64,000 bases of DNA. Origin: Hawksworthiomyces lignivorus. Lineage: Eukaryota > Ascomycota > Sordariomycetes > Ophiostomatales > Ophiostomataceae. Made by a program: the position numbers and the translations under genes. Each line of letters starts with the position of its first letter. The first letter of the stretch is position 1. The notes below the pieces were generated by a model that did not search any database, had not been told where the DNA came from, and worked only from the letters and a program-made list of their open reading frames with translations. This document shows, one piece after another, positions 12,001 through 22,359 of this stretch. The stretch spans positions 192,589 through 256,588 of the forward strand of contig NTMA01000017.1 in the NCBI GenBank assembly GCA_002917075.1, read 5' to 3'.

Positions 12001-14636
12001 GCTTGCCCGGGTCACAAGGCACGTCTTCTGCATTGGCGGATGCGGGCCTCAATGGCGTCTTAGACTTGCATAGCGGATTTGATATGCAGAGCGGCAACGA
12101 TGGGGGCTCGGGCCCTTTTTCGATTAGCGCAGGCATATCCTCTGGCTTCCACAGCTCCAGTGACGAAGAGGATGACGATGCTGACGAAAACGACGAAGAT
12201 ATTAATAATGAGGTTAGTTTCCCCCCAAAGAGATCTCTGCGTAGCTTTAGTCTTGTGGGTAGTAGTGGTTGTGAAGGTCAAATGAGAGAGACGAAGACAC
12301 AAAGCAGCCAGCATAGCAGCATCGATAGCGGTGGCTTTTACGGTGCCTATTGCGACCCTTACATCGACGAATCTGACCACTCCTGCCTTTTTGATGAGTC
12401 CTACCAAAGTAATTGCCGTAACGGCAATCACAGCCAACAACACGAAGAGGGGCAGGACGAGACCAAACAAGGATCAAACATGACAGCCTTGGACAATACA
12501 ATCTGGACAAAGAATGCAAATCCCTCACCGGCGACCCATGGCGCCGATTTAGGATTAGAGATGACCTCCGAGCCAAGTGGATCTCAGGACACTCTGTTTT
12601 CAATTCAAGATACTACTTTCGATGGAGCCCACAGCAGCGCCGAGTATGACGCAGATGACAGCGGGGACGGCTACGACATCCTAAGCGACTGCACTGGACA
12701 CGCGCCTCCTCGGAGTCGAGACCAAGATATACGCGGCTCGGATCTCATTCAAAAGTTAAAGAAGAGCGTCGCTCACCATCTCCGTCGTCATCATTGAGAA
12801 AAACGAGCGTGCCTGCTTCTTTTCTGAGATGCTTCGGAGACCTATGATGCGCGGAAAATAGTATTCCCTTCTCACCTGCTGCTGCCAACTCAGGGTTGTA
12901 ATTCAACAACATCACCGGCAAGGTTCCTGTGTGGTGTCTCGTTTCTCGCTGGCGTGGAGGCCGATGGCAATACAGCAGCGATGGAAATATCTTGGTCTCT
13001 AGGATATGGTGGGCAGAAGTGGATTAAACTGAGTTAGCTGACAGATGGGGCCGTTTGTTGTGATGTATTTCTCGACTTGGCAAACCAGAATTGCACATCA
13101 AAGTTGGTGCGCAAAAATACATTTGATAGAGGCGTTCTTAGTGTGGCGTCTTAAGGTCATCTCTCAGATCATTTCCTTTGTCTATGATAGTGGCATCGTG
13201 TGGTGCCCCCTCGTGGTAAACCGGCTAATACCCAAGCTCCTACCGCATCCAAGCGACAAACCTTCCTATTACTCTTCTTCTACGCGACGAAGTCCCCGCT
13301 CAAAACCACGGAATACTGCCTACTGCTCTCGTCTCTGTCTCTCAACATTTGAACCGATCTAACCACCTTGCCGCTGCAAGGCTCTAACGTGAAATACATC
13401 CTAGCTAACATGTAGTAGTTCCGAGCTTATACTGATCCCTTGAACGCGTCGTCTTCCCTGATTCCGCCAGCTATTCCTCCACCACCCCCTCCCCCACCGC
13501 CATTGAACATCCCTCCCTCTCGGGCCCGCCGACAGCTGGCCGCACGTCTCGCCATGAACAAACGCAATGCTGAAGCAGCTGCCGCGCAAGAAAGTGGTAG
13601 AGAAGCCGAAGACGGCGGTAGTAGTAGTGGCAGTGGCGATAGTTTGGATGTAGTTGGCACAGCTGATGATGCGGGCATCAGTAACGGTGGTGATCTGTCA
13701 ATGATGTCCGGAGCCGATTCAGGATCTAAGTCGCTTTCTGGACTTCTTCAGTCCGGTACATCAGAGAGGTTGCGGAACCCCTTCGCAGATGACGAAGACG
13801 ACGATGTTGACGTTGACGATGATGACGATGATGAAGACGCAGGCCTGACTGGCGGCGATGTCGGTCGGGCTGGCCTCGGCTGGAACCGCGGCAGCTGGTG
13901 GAGGTCCATGGTTGTCCGCCGAGACCGCAGCAACAGCGGCGGCAACGATGCGTCTGTCGGTGGCAGCGGAGGATTCGACAATGAGAAATTCGGCGACGGC
14001 CGAGATAGCAGTAGTGGTGGCTCGTCCGACGAGGAAGACGGCGGTGAAGGACGGTCGGGCCGCGGAGGCCGTCGCGCCCAGGGAGAGGAAGAAGAGGAGG
14101 ACGAAGAATTCGGCGACTTTGCTATGCCAGAGGTGTCTAAGGACGGCGCGCCGGATGCCGACAACGATAGCAACGATAAATCTGGAGAGAGTAGTGACAG
14201 CAACATGAGCAACGGTACCAGCAGCAGCAGCAGCAGCAGTGGAGGCGGCCTGTTTTTTGACCGCAACCGGGAGCAGATGCTATTCAAGCCCCTGGCTTTG
14301 CACCCGTCGTCTTCGGCGTCTGGGGCGAGCAACGGCGGCAGCAACAATACTGGCGGCGGCCTCTGGCCTTTTGAGCGGCTCAGCTTCTTGACGAATACGG
14401 CGAACGGCAGTGGCGACGACGAAACGAAGACGGAAAATGGTGGCGAGGGAGGCGACAGTGGTGCGCCTGCCGCGTCTACGACTACGCTGTCATCTGCTTC
14501 TGCCGCAGCTGCCCAGGCCGACGACGAAGACGAGCTCGAGGTCATCAGCGAAGACGGACACAAGGTGGCGCGGGTGACCGAGGCCAAGCGCCGGACGAGC
14601 CTCGAAGACCCGGACGAAGATGAAGTGGTCGTGTAG
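9031..14636 (+). CDS. SIT4-phosphatase-associated protein (SAPS family, Sap155/185/190-like)
   Basis: This is a regulatory partner of a PP6/Sit4-type phosphatase, linked in yeast to the G1/S transition and TOR signalling. Inferred exons are 9031-9723, 9805-11469, 11535-12212 and 13419-14636, giving 1417 aa. The N-terminus MFWKFGGY, the block around LYTQDIMPTLLSFLSPEN and the block SFFFSYPWNNFLHNVVYDVV are family hallmarks and join in frame across the first two introns. A large Glu/Asp/Ser-rich insert separates the blocks. The last exon begins FRAYTDPL, continues with a polyproline run and PSRARRQLAARLA, and ends in acidic and Gly/Ser-rich low-complexity sequence with an EFGDF motif. Oddity: the last intron (12213-13418) is 1206 bp, and the exon-3 frame stays open into it for another 194 codons, so a second isoform of about 1206 aa is possible. 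Confidence 0.88.
12213..13418 (+). other. Unusually long intron with an in-frame coding extension
   Basis: The donor is GTTAGT directly after a complete Glu codon. The acceptor is TAG, preceded by a GCTAAC branch site within 15 bases, and splicing restores the SAPS C-terminus in frame. At 1206 bp it is ten times longer than the other introns here. From the donor the exon-3 frame stays open to a TGA ending at 12797: 194 codons of hydrophilic, Ser/Asp/His-rich protein ending in a basic tail (LKKSVAHHLRRHH). The remaining 620 bases look non-coding. Either this is a retained-intron or alternative-3'-end isoform, or the open frame is fortuitous. Confidence 0.65.
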
Positions 14637-16514
14637 TTCCCTACTTCCCCGTAATGGCCTTTCTGAGAGCTCTTGACGTCATTTTCGGTTTCTAATCTTG
14701 TCCTATATCCCTTTTATATTTCTTCTTGATTGTGTTTATTTTTTGGGATTTGCTGCTATTATTTCGGAGAGAGGATCCTTTTTGTTGATGTTCCCACGTC
14801 TTTTGATACACACTTTTTCCATTTGCCAGGATGAGGACAAAGATAAGGGGCATGGCTGGATGTAGTTTTTTCTTTTCCTTTTTTGGTTTACGAGTTGGTG
14901 GAACCTCTATGTACGATAATATGATTTATTATTACCTGCTGTTTTTGCTGTGAAGTTTTGTGGACCGTAGGTTTTCATAATTATAATCTCACACATGGTA
15001 CTCCATATTCCCACATGACTGTTTTGCTAAGTCCCTTTGGGTGATATTACGCTTTCACTTTAGGAAATGATTCCTCAAATATGTATGCTGGCATTTTCTT
15101 CGATCAATTCATTCTTTTTTTCTCCTTTAGCGCGATAACACCTCACGATGAGAGTACGCGCTGCTCGCCGTGATCAAGACGCCGAGTTTCTTCCGTCGGA
15201 AATACTAGCACCTGCGTCGTATTTTTTTATTGCTTTTTGCTTCTTGTTCTTGGGACCCAAACAGGTGCCGAGGATCTCCAAAATGAAGCTCACGAACAAC
15301 CCAATGCAGTCTATGCTGACAACAGACAAAGTGCGGGGAGAGCTGAGTGGGGATTGGGAGGGCTTTGCGCCATGTCACGACAAGGCGGTCATATCTGGAC
15401 ATATTATAATAGACGCTCATGGGGAGAGAAAAAAAAAAATTAGACGGTGACCGACAGCTTCGATAGATAAAATGAGGGGGAGAGGCTTATTTTCCACTTA
15501 TAAGAAGAGTTCGGGGTAGAAAAAACATGGAGGAGAAGAAAACGCAAAATGAGTGGCTGAAGAAAACAGGGATCGGCCGCCCGCTGCCGATCGGATGCAA
15601 CAGGCAGCTTGTTTCCTTCCGAAAGACTGAGGATATCGAAGCGGCCTAGCGGCCTTGGCTCCCAATGGGTGAGATGAGGCTGCCACGCCCTATATGAGAA
15701 AATAAGGACCTGGCGCTATCAAGGTGGTTATCCGTAGATATATCAACTGCCGTGCTGCAGCGTGGCCTCCATCCCTGCAACCCCCCATATTTTTGGTCGT
15801 CCTCTCTGCTCTATTATGCGGGGGTGGAGCGTCACTAGACCGAAGCTTGTTGGCATTGTCTTTCCCCAAATCGTGAAAGCACGTCTGATAAGGAGGAAGA
15901 CGAAGAGGCCAAGACGTAGCAAGACGCAACAAGATGCAGGAAAAAGAAGTGAGATGCAAGACCAATTTGTAAAGGCGGTTGGTCAGGCCAAAAGAAAGGT
16001 CGCTGGACCTGGATGGACACGATTAATATGCAGCAGCGAGGAAAACTAAAGGCGTACATTGGCCCGACCCCGACCAGGGAAACGGCAAAAGGGAGACGAA
16101 CGGTAAAACGGGACAAGAAATGAGCTTCTTTGTGAATGCTGCCAACCCGTGGTTCGCAGCAACATATAATACATATATATGAACTGCAACGGCAGCAGGG
16201 GGAGGGTGTGAGTGCACACACGACCAGGAAAGGAACCGCATTTATTTTTTCTTCGCAGCAGATAAAATTGTCCAGTCTTTTCTGCAACCCTCTCTCTTCC
16301 TGGAGAAGCTCTGCTTTGCTTTCTTTTATTATCTCCCCTTTTTTCTAAATTTATTCTATTTCATACGCTTCCTCTGCTCTGCATTGAGGCTCTTTCTAGG
16401 ATTCTCCAAAGCCAAGGAGTGTAAAGGGGTTCGGATCCTTCTCACTTTAAGTTTTGGTAGTAATCATAATCTATTTTTCCGTGATTTTTATTCTCTATCT
16501 GTGCATCTCTCACC
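14637..16514. other. Intergenic region, SAPS 3' flank and MFS promoter
   Basis: The first few hundred bases are T-rich and AT-rich, as expected for a 3' UTR and polyadenylation region. The stretch from about 16200 to 16514 is T/CT-rich and leads into the transporter start. Short open frames in both directions (15148-15450, 15835-16287) show no recognisable features. Confidence 0.5.
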
Positions 16515-18348
16515 ATGTCTGTTTCCGCCCCCTTGGCCGAGACGTCCCTCTGGGCCAACCGCAAATGCTTGGCCATCTGCGCCATTGTGGCCGTGGCCAA
16601 CATGCAGTACGGCCTCGACTCTGCCGTCGTCGCCAGTCTGCAGGCCATGCCGGGCTTTCTCAAGGTCTTTGGCCACCCGGACCCAACTGCTGAGGGCGGC
16701 TACGCAATCGGCAGCACTTTCCAGCAGCTCATCGGCTCGCTGCTAACGCTCGGCGCCTTCCTGTCGTCCCTCGTTGCGGGCGCCTTTGCCCACTTCTTCG
16801 GCCGTCGCCCGGCCCTGTGGCTCGCCTGCCTGCTCACAGCCGTGGGCTGTGCCATCCAGATCGGCACTGAGAACAAGGGTGCCATCTACGTGGGTCGTGT
16901 CGTCCTCGGCGTCGGCAACGGCTTCCTCGTCACCTTCTCCAACATCTACACTGCCGAGGCTGCTCCCGCCCATCTGCGCGCCGTCATGGTCGCGCTCTTC
17001 TCCGAGTGGGTCAATATTGGCAGCATCATCGGCTCCGTCGTCACCAACGCCACCAAGAACAACCTCAGCAAGAACTCGTACCAGATCCCGCTGGGCACGC
17101 TCTTCATCGTGCCAGCCGTGCTGGCCGTGGGCCTCTTCTTCGTGCCCGAATCGCCCCGCTACCTCATGTACCGCGGCGAGGAGGAGGCAGCTCGGCGCGC
17201 CCTGGAGACGCTCCGTGGCCACTCTCTGCCTGCTGAGCAGCTCGAGGTCGAGTGGATCGAGATGGTGCGCGGTATCGAGGAGGAGAAGCGCACCGCGACA
17301 ACGATCGGCCCCATGGATATGTTCCGAGGTGCGTTTTCTGCTGAGCAGCGCAGCGCTTCGCTGTGATTCTCTTAGTATCGTTTATTTTGCGTCTCCAAGC
17401 TAACTGTTCTGTTTTCCCCAATCACAGGGACCGACCTGCGCCGCACGCTGCTCTGCTACAGCGTCATTGCCACCCAGACCGCCTCGGGCAGCTGGTTCGT
17501 CATCGGCTACGCCACCTACTTTATGCTCGTCGGCGGACTCACGGTCAACGAGGCCTTCCGCTACTCCATCATGAACACGTGCATCGGCTTCATCGGCGTC
17601 AACTGCGGCATCTACGCCATGCGCCACCTGACAGGCCGCCGCGGCATCCTCATGATCGGCGCCGCCGCCCAGGGCTGCGCCATGCTGGGTATGGCCGTCG
17701 CCGCCACCGTCGCCGACGGCACCGTGGCCGCCCGCAACTGCCTCATCGCCTTTGTCGCCCTCTACCAGTTCAGCTACAACGCCTTTGTCGGCGACGCCAG
17801 CTACCCCGTCTCCACCGAGCTCGTCAGCACCCGCCTGCGCTCCTGGACCGTCGGCTCCGCCATCAGCCTGGGCTACGTCCTGGCCTGGCTGGCCACCTTC
17901 TGCTCGCCATACTTTATCAACCCGACGAACCTGAACTGGGTAAGCATCAATTTTTCTGCTGCTGTCTCTCCTTTTGTGTTTTTTCAAGACCTCTTTTCTC
18001 TGTTTTTTCTACCTTTTTTTCACAATGAAAAAATTACTAATGAGTTATTCTCTCGATTTGTAGGGCGCCAAGTACGGTTACATCTGGGCTGGCAGCAATC
18101 TCATCTGCTTCTTCTTCTTCTTCTTCTTCATTCCCGAGCTCAAGGGCCGCTCGCTCGAGGAGATCGACGAGCTCTTCGCCAACCGCGTGTCAGCCTGGAA
18201 GTTCAAGAGCTACAAGACAACCATTCTGGATCAGGCGGTGCAAGAAGTGCAGAAGCGGGAGGATATCTCGGCCGATCGGGGCAATGCCGCTGTCCAGATT
18301 GATACAAACAAGGAAGCCAACGCTGAGACGGTTGAGCACTTAAGCTGA
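16515..18348 (+). CDS. MFS sugar transporter (SP family)
   Basis: A 536-aa plasma-membrane hexose or oligosaccharide proton symporter of the fungal sugar-porter family. Exons are 16515-17328, 17428-17939 and 18064-18348 (donors GTGCGT and GTAAGC), and the frame closes. Family motifs are visible in order: QYGLDSAVVASLQAM in TM1, a loop-2 FFGRRPAL motif, GRVVLGVGNGFL, PESPRYLMY before the central loop, and PELKGRSLEEIDELF after TM12. There are twelve hydrophobic segments. The second Gly/Arg-rich loop and the C-terminal tail are as usual for the family. Coding bases are GC-rich, unlike the AT-rich flanks. Substrate cannot be read from the sequence. Confidence 0.9.
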
Positions 18349-18904
18349 GTGTGATCAGTTATCGCTTCATAGATCATGTATCCGCCAGAGACTGAGAGAA
18401 TAGCTATAGAACACACAAAAACGCAGAACGCTTACATCTATCTAAGTAACTTAGAGAGCAGTAGATAATACAAAAAAAAAATTTCGATATTATTGAGAAA
18501 AACAGACATGTGTCCTAATACAATTATGTTGGTGGCGTCAATTCCATGACTATTAAGTTGGCTATGAGGAAACAATTTCTCTCTTCCAAAAGAAGAAAAA
18601 GCATGAAAGATGATTCGCCAGGCATTAACTATCACAGACACACAGTGTCTGCGCTTGAATGCATAATTCTCAACAGTATTTTTTTTTTCTCAAAAATTTG
18701 ACAGACCTAGCAATACATCTGCTCTAAGAGATTCTTTACTTTCCAGACATCTTAATGTGTTTTTCTTTCCTTCTTTTCAAAACTCTCTTTCCTACAAAGC
18801 AGCGCCTTCATCAAAGATACTTATCGAACTCAACGGAGACGACCCATATACCTCGAGAAATCCGCTCGTGATTCAAATTTATTGACTCAATTCGACCGAG
18901 AAAG
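18349..18904. other. Intergenic region
   Basis: AT-rich DNA with poly-A/T runs, holding the transporter 3' flank and the promoter of the small secreted protein gene. No other feature is seen. Confidence 0.55.
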
Positions 18905-19351
18905 ATGAACGTCTCTCGTATCCTCTCCACCCTGGGCCTGCTCGCCCTTGTCGGCCTCGTCGTCGTCGGGTGCCTCCCCGCCACCGCCAACGCCTATTAC
19001 ACTGGCGCCTGCGTTAAGATGGCGGTCCGCTACGGCGACAAGAACAAGGATGCCATCCAGTACCATATGCGCATCCCCTACGGCAAGAAGTACAACCACC
19101 CTAGCGAGCGCTTTCCCGGCAAGACTTTCTACGAGCAGCTCAAGGACAAGTGCAAGCCTGCCAACTTCACCGCCATCTACGACGAGGAGGGCAACGCTCA
19201 CGTCGACTTTGTCGTCAAGCACAAACGGGATAAGAAGTGCGATGTGGCCCGCAGAATCGCCAAAGCCACCAAGTACGAGTATACTCCCAACTGCGTCGAT
19301 GGCTCAGCAGAGACACTCGCCGATAAGTGGCGCGAATCTTGGGTAGAGTAA
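18905..19351 (+). CDS. Small secreted cysteine-containing protein
   Basis: A 148-aa single-exon protein of a kind I do not recognise. Residues 1-30 form a signal peptide (MNVSRILSTLGLLALVGLVV, ending ANA before Tyr31). The mature chain of about 118 residues is Lys/Arg- and Tyr-rich, has four cysteines (36, 83, 112, 130), enough for two disulfides, and one N-glycosylation sequon (Asn87-Phe-Thr). Codon use is strongly biased to C/G in third positions, unlike its surroundings, which suggests high expression or constraint. It could be an effector-like or cell-surface protein. It lies between a sugar transporter and a dioxygenase, with no functional clue from neighbours. Confidence 0.8.
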   Translation: MNVSRILSTLGLLALVGLVVVGCLPATANAYYTGACVKMAVRYGDKNKDAIQYHMRIPYGKKYNHPSERFPGKTFYEQLKDKCKPANFTAIYDEEGNAHVDFVVKHKRDKKCDVARRIAKATKYEYTPNCVDGSAETLADKWRESWVE

Positions 19352-19844
19352 TCAAAGATCCGGCCTCTGGTTACCCGCCTAATTCTCTTATACAAAACAG
19401 CATGTGAAAAGAAACACGGGACGCTGAATGTCCAATCGTTCCGGAGGAAGTGGTGAAGTCTGGTTTTCATTATGCGATTCTTAAATTGGCCTTTTTTGGT
19501 ATTCCACTTTTCCCTTGTTTTTCTGTCTTCCTTTGTCATTTAAATTATTTTGTCTCGTTCTCTTTCATTTCATCCCATACTTGTTCAAGAACCTACATGG
19601 ATAAAAAATGGGGGAAAACTTGAGAAACAAAACCGAAGCTAGACAAGCAGCAAATGTGTTTTTGATAGCTAAAATAGCCGCCTACCATGGACGGAAGATA
19701 TCATTTTAAATTTGATCTTACGCAATGCTCATTTTCTGCGTAACATGCGCTTGACTTTGGTGCTACTGTTTTAAGAGAATAAGACTGCTCTTGTTGATAC
19801 CGGATGTCAGTTGCCCTCAAGCAACAAGAGCTATTTTTTTTTTC
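19352..19844. other. Convergent intergenic region
   Basis: AT-rich sequence between two converging stops, presumably two 3' UTRs. No gene, RNA or repeat is seen. Confidence 0.55.
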
Positions 19845-21334
19845 TCAGTTTTTCTTCTCTGCGTCTGAACTACCTTTTCCCGCATCAAAGTAAGGTCGCT
19901 CGGCTTGCGGTGTGATGCGCAGCATATGGCGTCTTGTAACTCCCTCTTGCACAACAAAATCTCTCAAGGCCGAGCTAGAAATTGGTTAACAAAAAAACAA
20001 AAAAACGATTCAAGTCTTTCTCTTCTAGAATGACATATACATACTGCTGAGTATTGCGGTTGTCATATATGACAACAGTGCCAGGAGCCCAGTGCACACG
20101 GATATGCCAGTCTTGGCCGTGCTCGATATGGTTGTACAGAAAGTTCAAGATGGTTGCTACAATATATAAATCAGTATGGTTGGAATACAGAAACTGTGCT
20201 CATTTATTTTGCGAGTAGATTCACAAAAACTTACAACTTTCTTCTTCCTTGAGACCTTGGATCTTCCGCGTGTAAAGACGGTTTACGTAGAGGGACTTCG
20301 TTCCAGTAACTGGGTGGGTGCGAACAACCGGGTGGACGGTTTCAATAGGCTCCCGGATGTACCGTTCCCGGTGCTCGTGGACAGCTGCCTGAGAGAAGCC
20401 TGAGTGCGTAGCATATTTATCGTGCAGAAACTCTCGGAAACCGGGTGAGAGCGCGTTGTAAGCAGCCGTTGTAGACAGGTACAGAGTATCGCCCCCCGAC
20501 GGAGGCACATCCAGGGACAAGAAAGTTGTTGTTCCCATGCCGTTGCTTCAAATTTCATAAGTATTATATCTTCGTAGTTGATATTCCATGGCAGACGCGA
20601 TTCGAGGGCTTACATTTCATAGCTCATATCCGAGTGCCACTTGATGCTGCTAATGTTGTTCTTGATTTCGTTGTCGACAGCTCCAGCTCTAAAGGTCTTT
20701 CGTCAGTGGCTGAAAATAATAGAAATGTAGCATGAGAAGCAAAGAAAATGAGAGATAATAAATATGCTACTCACACGAAATCACGATACACGGGCAGCAG
20801 CTCGGGGTGGTTCTTGATGTGTCCGCCCATTTGGTGCACATGCAGCTTGCCAAAGTGCTTTCCGTATTCCACCTGGCGCTCTGGTCCAATATCGGCGAAG
20901 TCTTGGTCGTGAAAGACGACGACACCTCGCTCTGCTGCGAGGAGTGCCAGCTCGTCAAGCTGCTGCGACGTCAGAGCGCTGAGCTGCACACCGCGAACCT
21001 CCGTGCCGATGGCCGGAGTGATCTCGCGAAACGTAGCGTTCTCGGTCGCATTAAAAAGAGCCTTCTTGGCGGGATCAGCACGGAGACCGACGTCGATGTG
21101 GGTGAATTCCTCTAGGGGAAGCTGCCGTCCCAGCGTGTAATGAGGCAAGTAGGCAGCATATTTGTACTAGACGTGATATAAGCAATGTTAGTTATGCTTG
21201 GGCCTAAGCTTTTATTTTTATAGAAGCGGATCAGCATCCCCAACCTCTTTTTCACTATAATCCACAGATGTCTCGGCTGGCTTCTCAACGGAAGCAGCCA
21301 CAGCTGGTGATGTGATGGTCTGCGTAGTCGTCAT
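19845..21334 (-). CDS. TauD/TfdA-type 2-oxoglutarate dioxygenase (Jlp1-like, probable sulfonate dioxygenase)
   Basis: A 369-aa Fe(II)/2-oxoglutarate oxygenase. Family members such as yeast Jlp1 oxidise alkylsulfonates to release sulfite. Six exons: 21334-21245, 21166-20775, 20688-20614, 20545-20235, 20156-20045 and 19974-19845, with introns of 68-86 bp; all phases agree. The iron ligands are visible: HSD in IKWHSDMSYE, and the distal His in YDNRNTQHSAL, which is assembled across an intron. The 2-oxoglutarate-binding Arg lies in RRHMLRITPQAERPYF near the C-terminus. SGGDTLYLS and AVDNEIKN are further family blocks. It is divergent from a Dal5-type permease gene with a 1.0-kb shared upstream region, which suggests co-regulation. 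The substrate is inferred; arylsulfonates, taurine or herbicide-like ethers are alternatives. Confidence 0.85.
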
Positions 21335-22359
21335 TTTTCTTGCTGTTTGGAGTGGATTATGCTATATCACAAAGAAGATGCGATGCATACAAAGTCTAAT
21401 GTTTCTAGCTTATAAGTAAAAATTTACTTATTATGGCATAAACTAGGCATCTATTAAGGTGGCATCGCCGTCGACATTTTATCTTGTCAGATCCGGCACA
21501 TTTGTGGGTCTGGAGAAACTGCAACAACCCCCGCGTAAAACAAATGGCGAGCTTCGATGGATAGTTGACGACAGCCTTGCGTGAGCTGTTAGTGGACATC
21601 CACTAGGGAGTGAACTATATGGAGCTAATCAAGCTATCAATACTAAAGTCCCTAATAACCGTATAAAATACACACGTGTAAAGACGAAAAGGCTGCAAAA
21701 ATATATATAAGAACATGCAATGTCGAGCTCAGCACCGATATTGACGTAGTGAACTATCGCATCTATATGCGCGTGTGGACCAGTATCCCGACTAATTGTC
21801 TACACCACAACCAGGAAAGACTCTTCCTCATTTTCTTATCGACAGATACCGTGAGACATGATATGACAAAAGGCGCCCTGTAGGAATTGCGAATCCGACA
21901 CCGAAGCTTTTGACCTATCATCACGACTGAGCCTATGGAGGATGTCGCTTATTAGCTTTTGCTCAAATTCTCTCCAGTGATATTCTCCTACAAGTCATTC
22001 TTTCTAATCTGCGAAATCAGCTTCTCGGCGTTACGCAAAAGGAAACTAGATCGCAGACCCATAGGAATATTTCCAGTTTTGGACTCATTAAATATAACGA
22101 GCAGATTGGACGTGATGGCGCAAGTGCATCACTAAGAGCTGCTGTTCCTAAGAGTTGGCACTTTGGCATAACGAATGACTTGGCCTTTATGACGAAATGT
22201 TTAGGCTCCAGTTGCACTGTAACTGTGAATCGAAATCCGATCGAAAAGACATGGATATAATATCTATAGAGTGAACAGAGCATTATTCAAGGCAATGCAG
22301 ACCGTGGGTTTTCGATTTTACGTGAATTTGCCTTTGTCCAAGTTCCGACACTAAGCAAA
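21335..22359. promoter_or_regulatory. Shared divergent promoter of the dioxygenase and permease genes
   Basis: This 1025-bp AT-rich interval separates the start codons of two divergent genes and should carry both promoters. It contains a CACGTG box at 21673-21678. Short open frames here are not credible genes. Confidence 0.55.
21673..21678. promoter_or_regulatory. CACGTG E-box in palindromic context
   Basis: CACGTG is embedded in the perfect 8-bp palindrome ACACGTGT, about 340 bp from the dioxygenase start and 680 bp from the permease start. In yeast, Cbf1-Met4 regulate sulfur genes through CACGTG. Whether a homologue acts here is inference, and such a 6-mer can occur by chance. Confidence 0.35.

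Noticed and set aside
12213..12797. Separate gene in the SAPS intron
   Set aside because: The open frame has no ATG of its own at the start and is continuous with exon 3, so an isoform or chance extension fits better.
13748..14587. 279-codon antisense open frame in the SAPS last exon
   Set aside because: Low-complexity Ser/Pro protein created by GAC/GAG/AGC repeats on the sense strand.
15835..16287. 150-codon Cys/Ser-rich minus-strand open frame
   Set aside because: It overlaps the transporter promoter, has no conserved features, and overlaps open frames on both strands.
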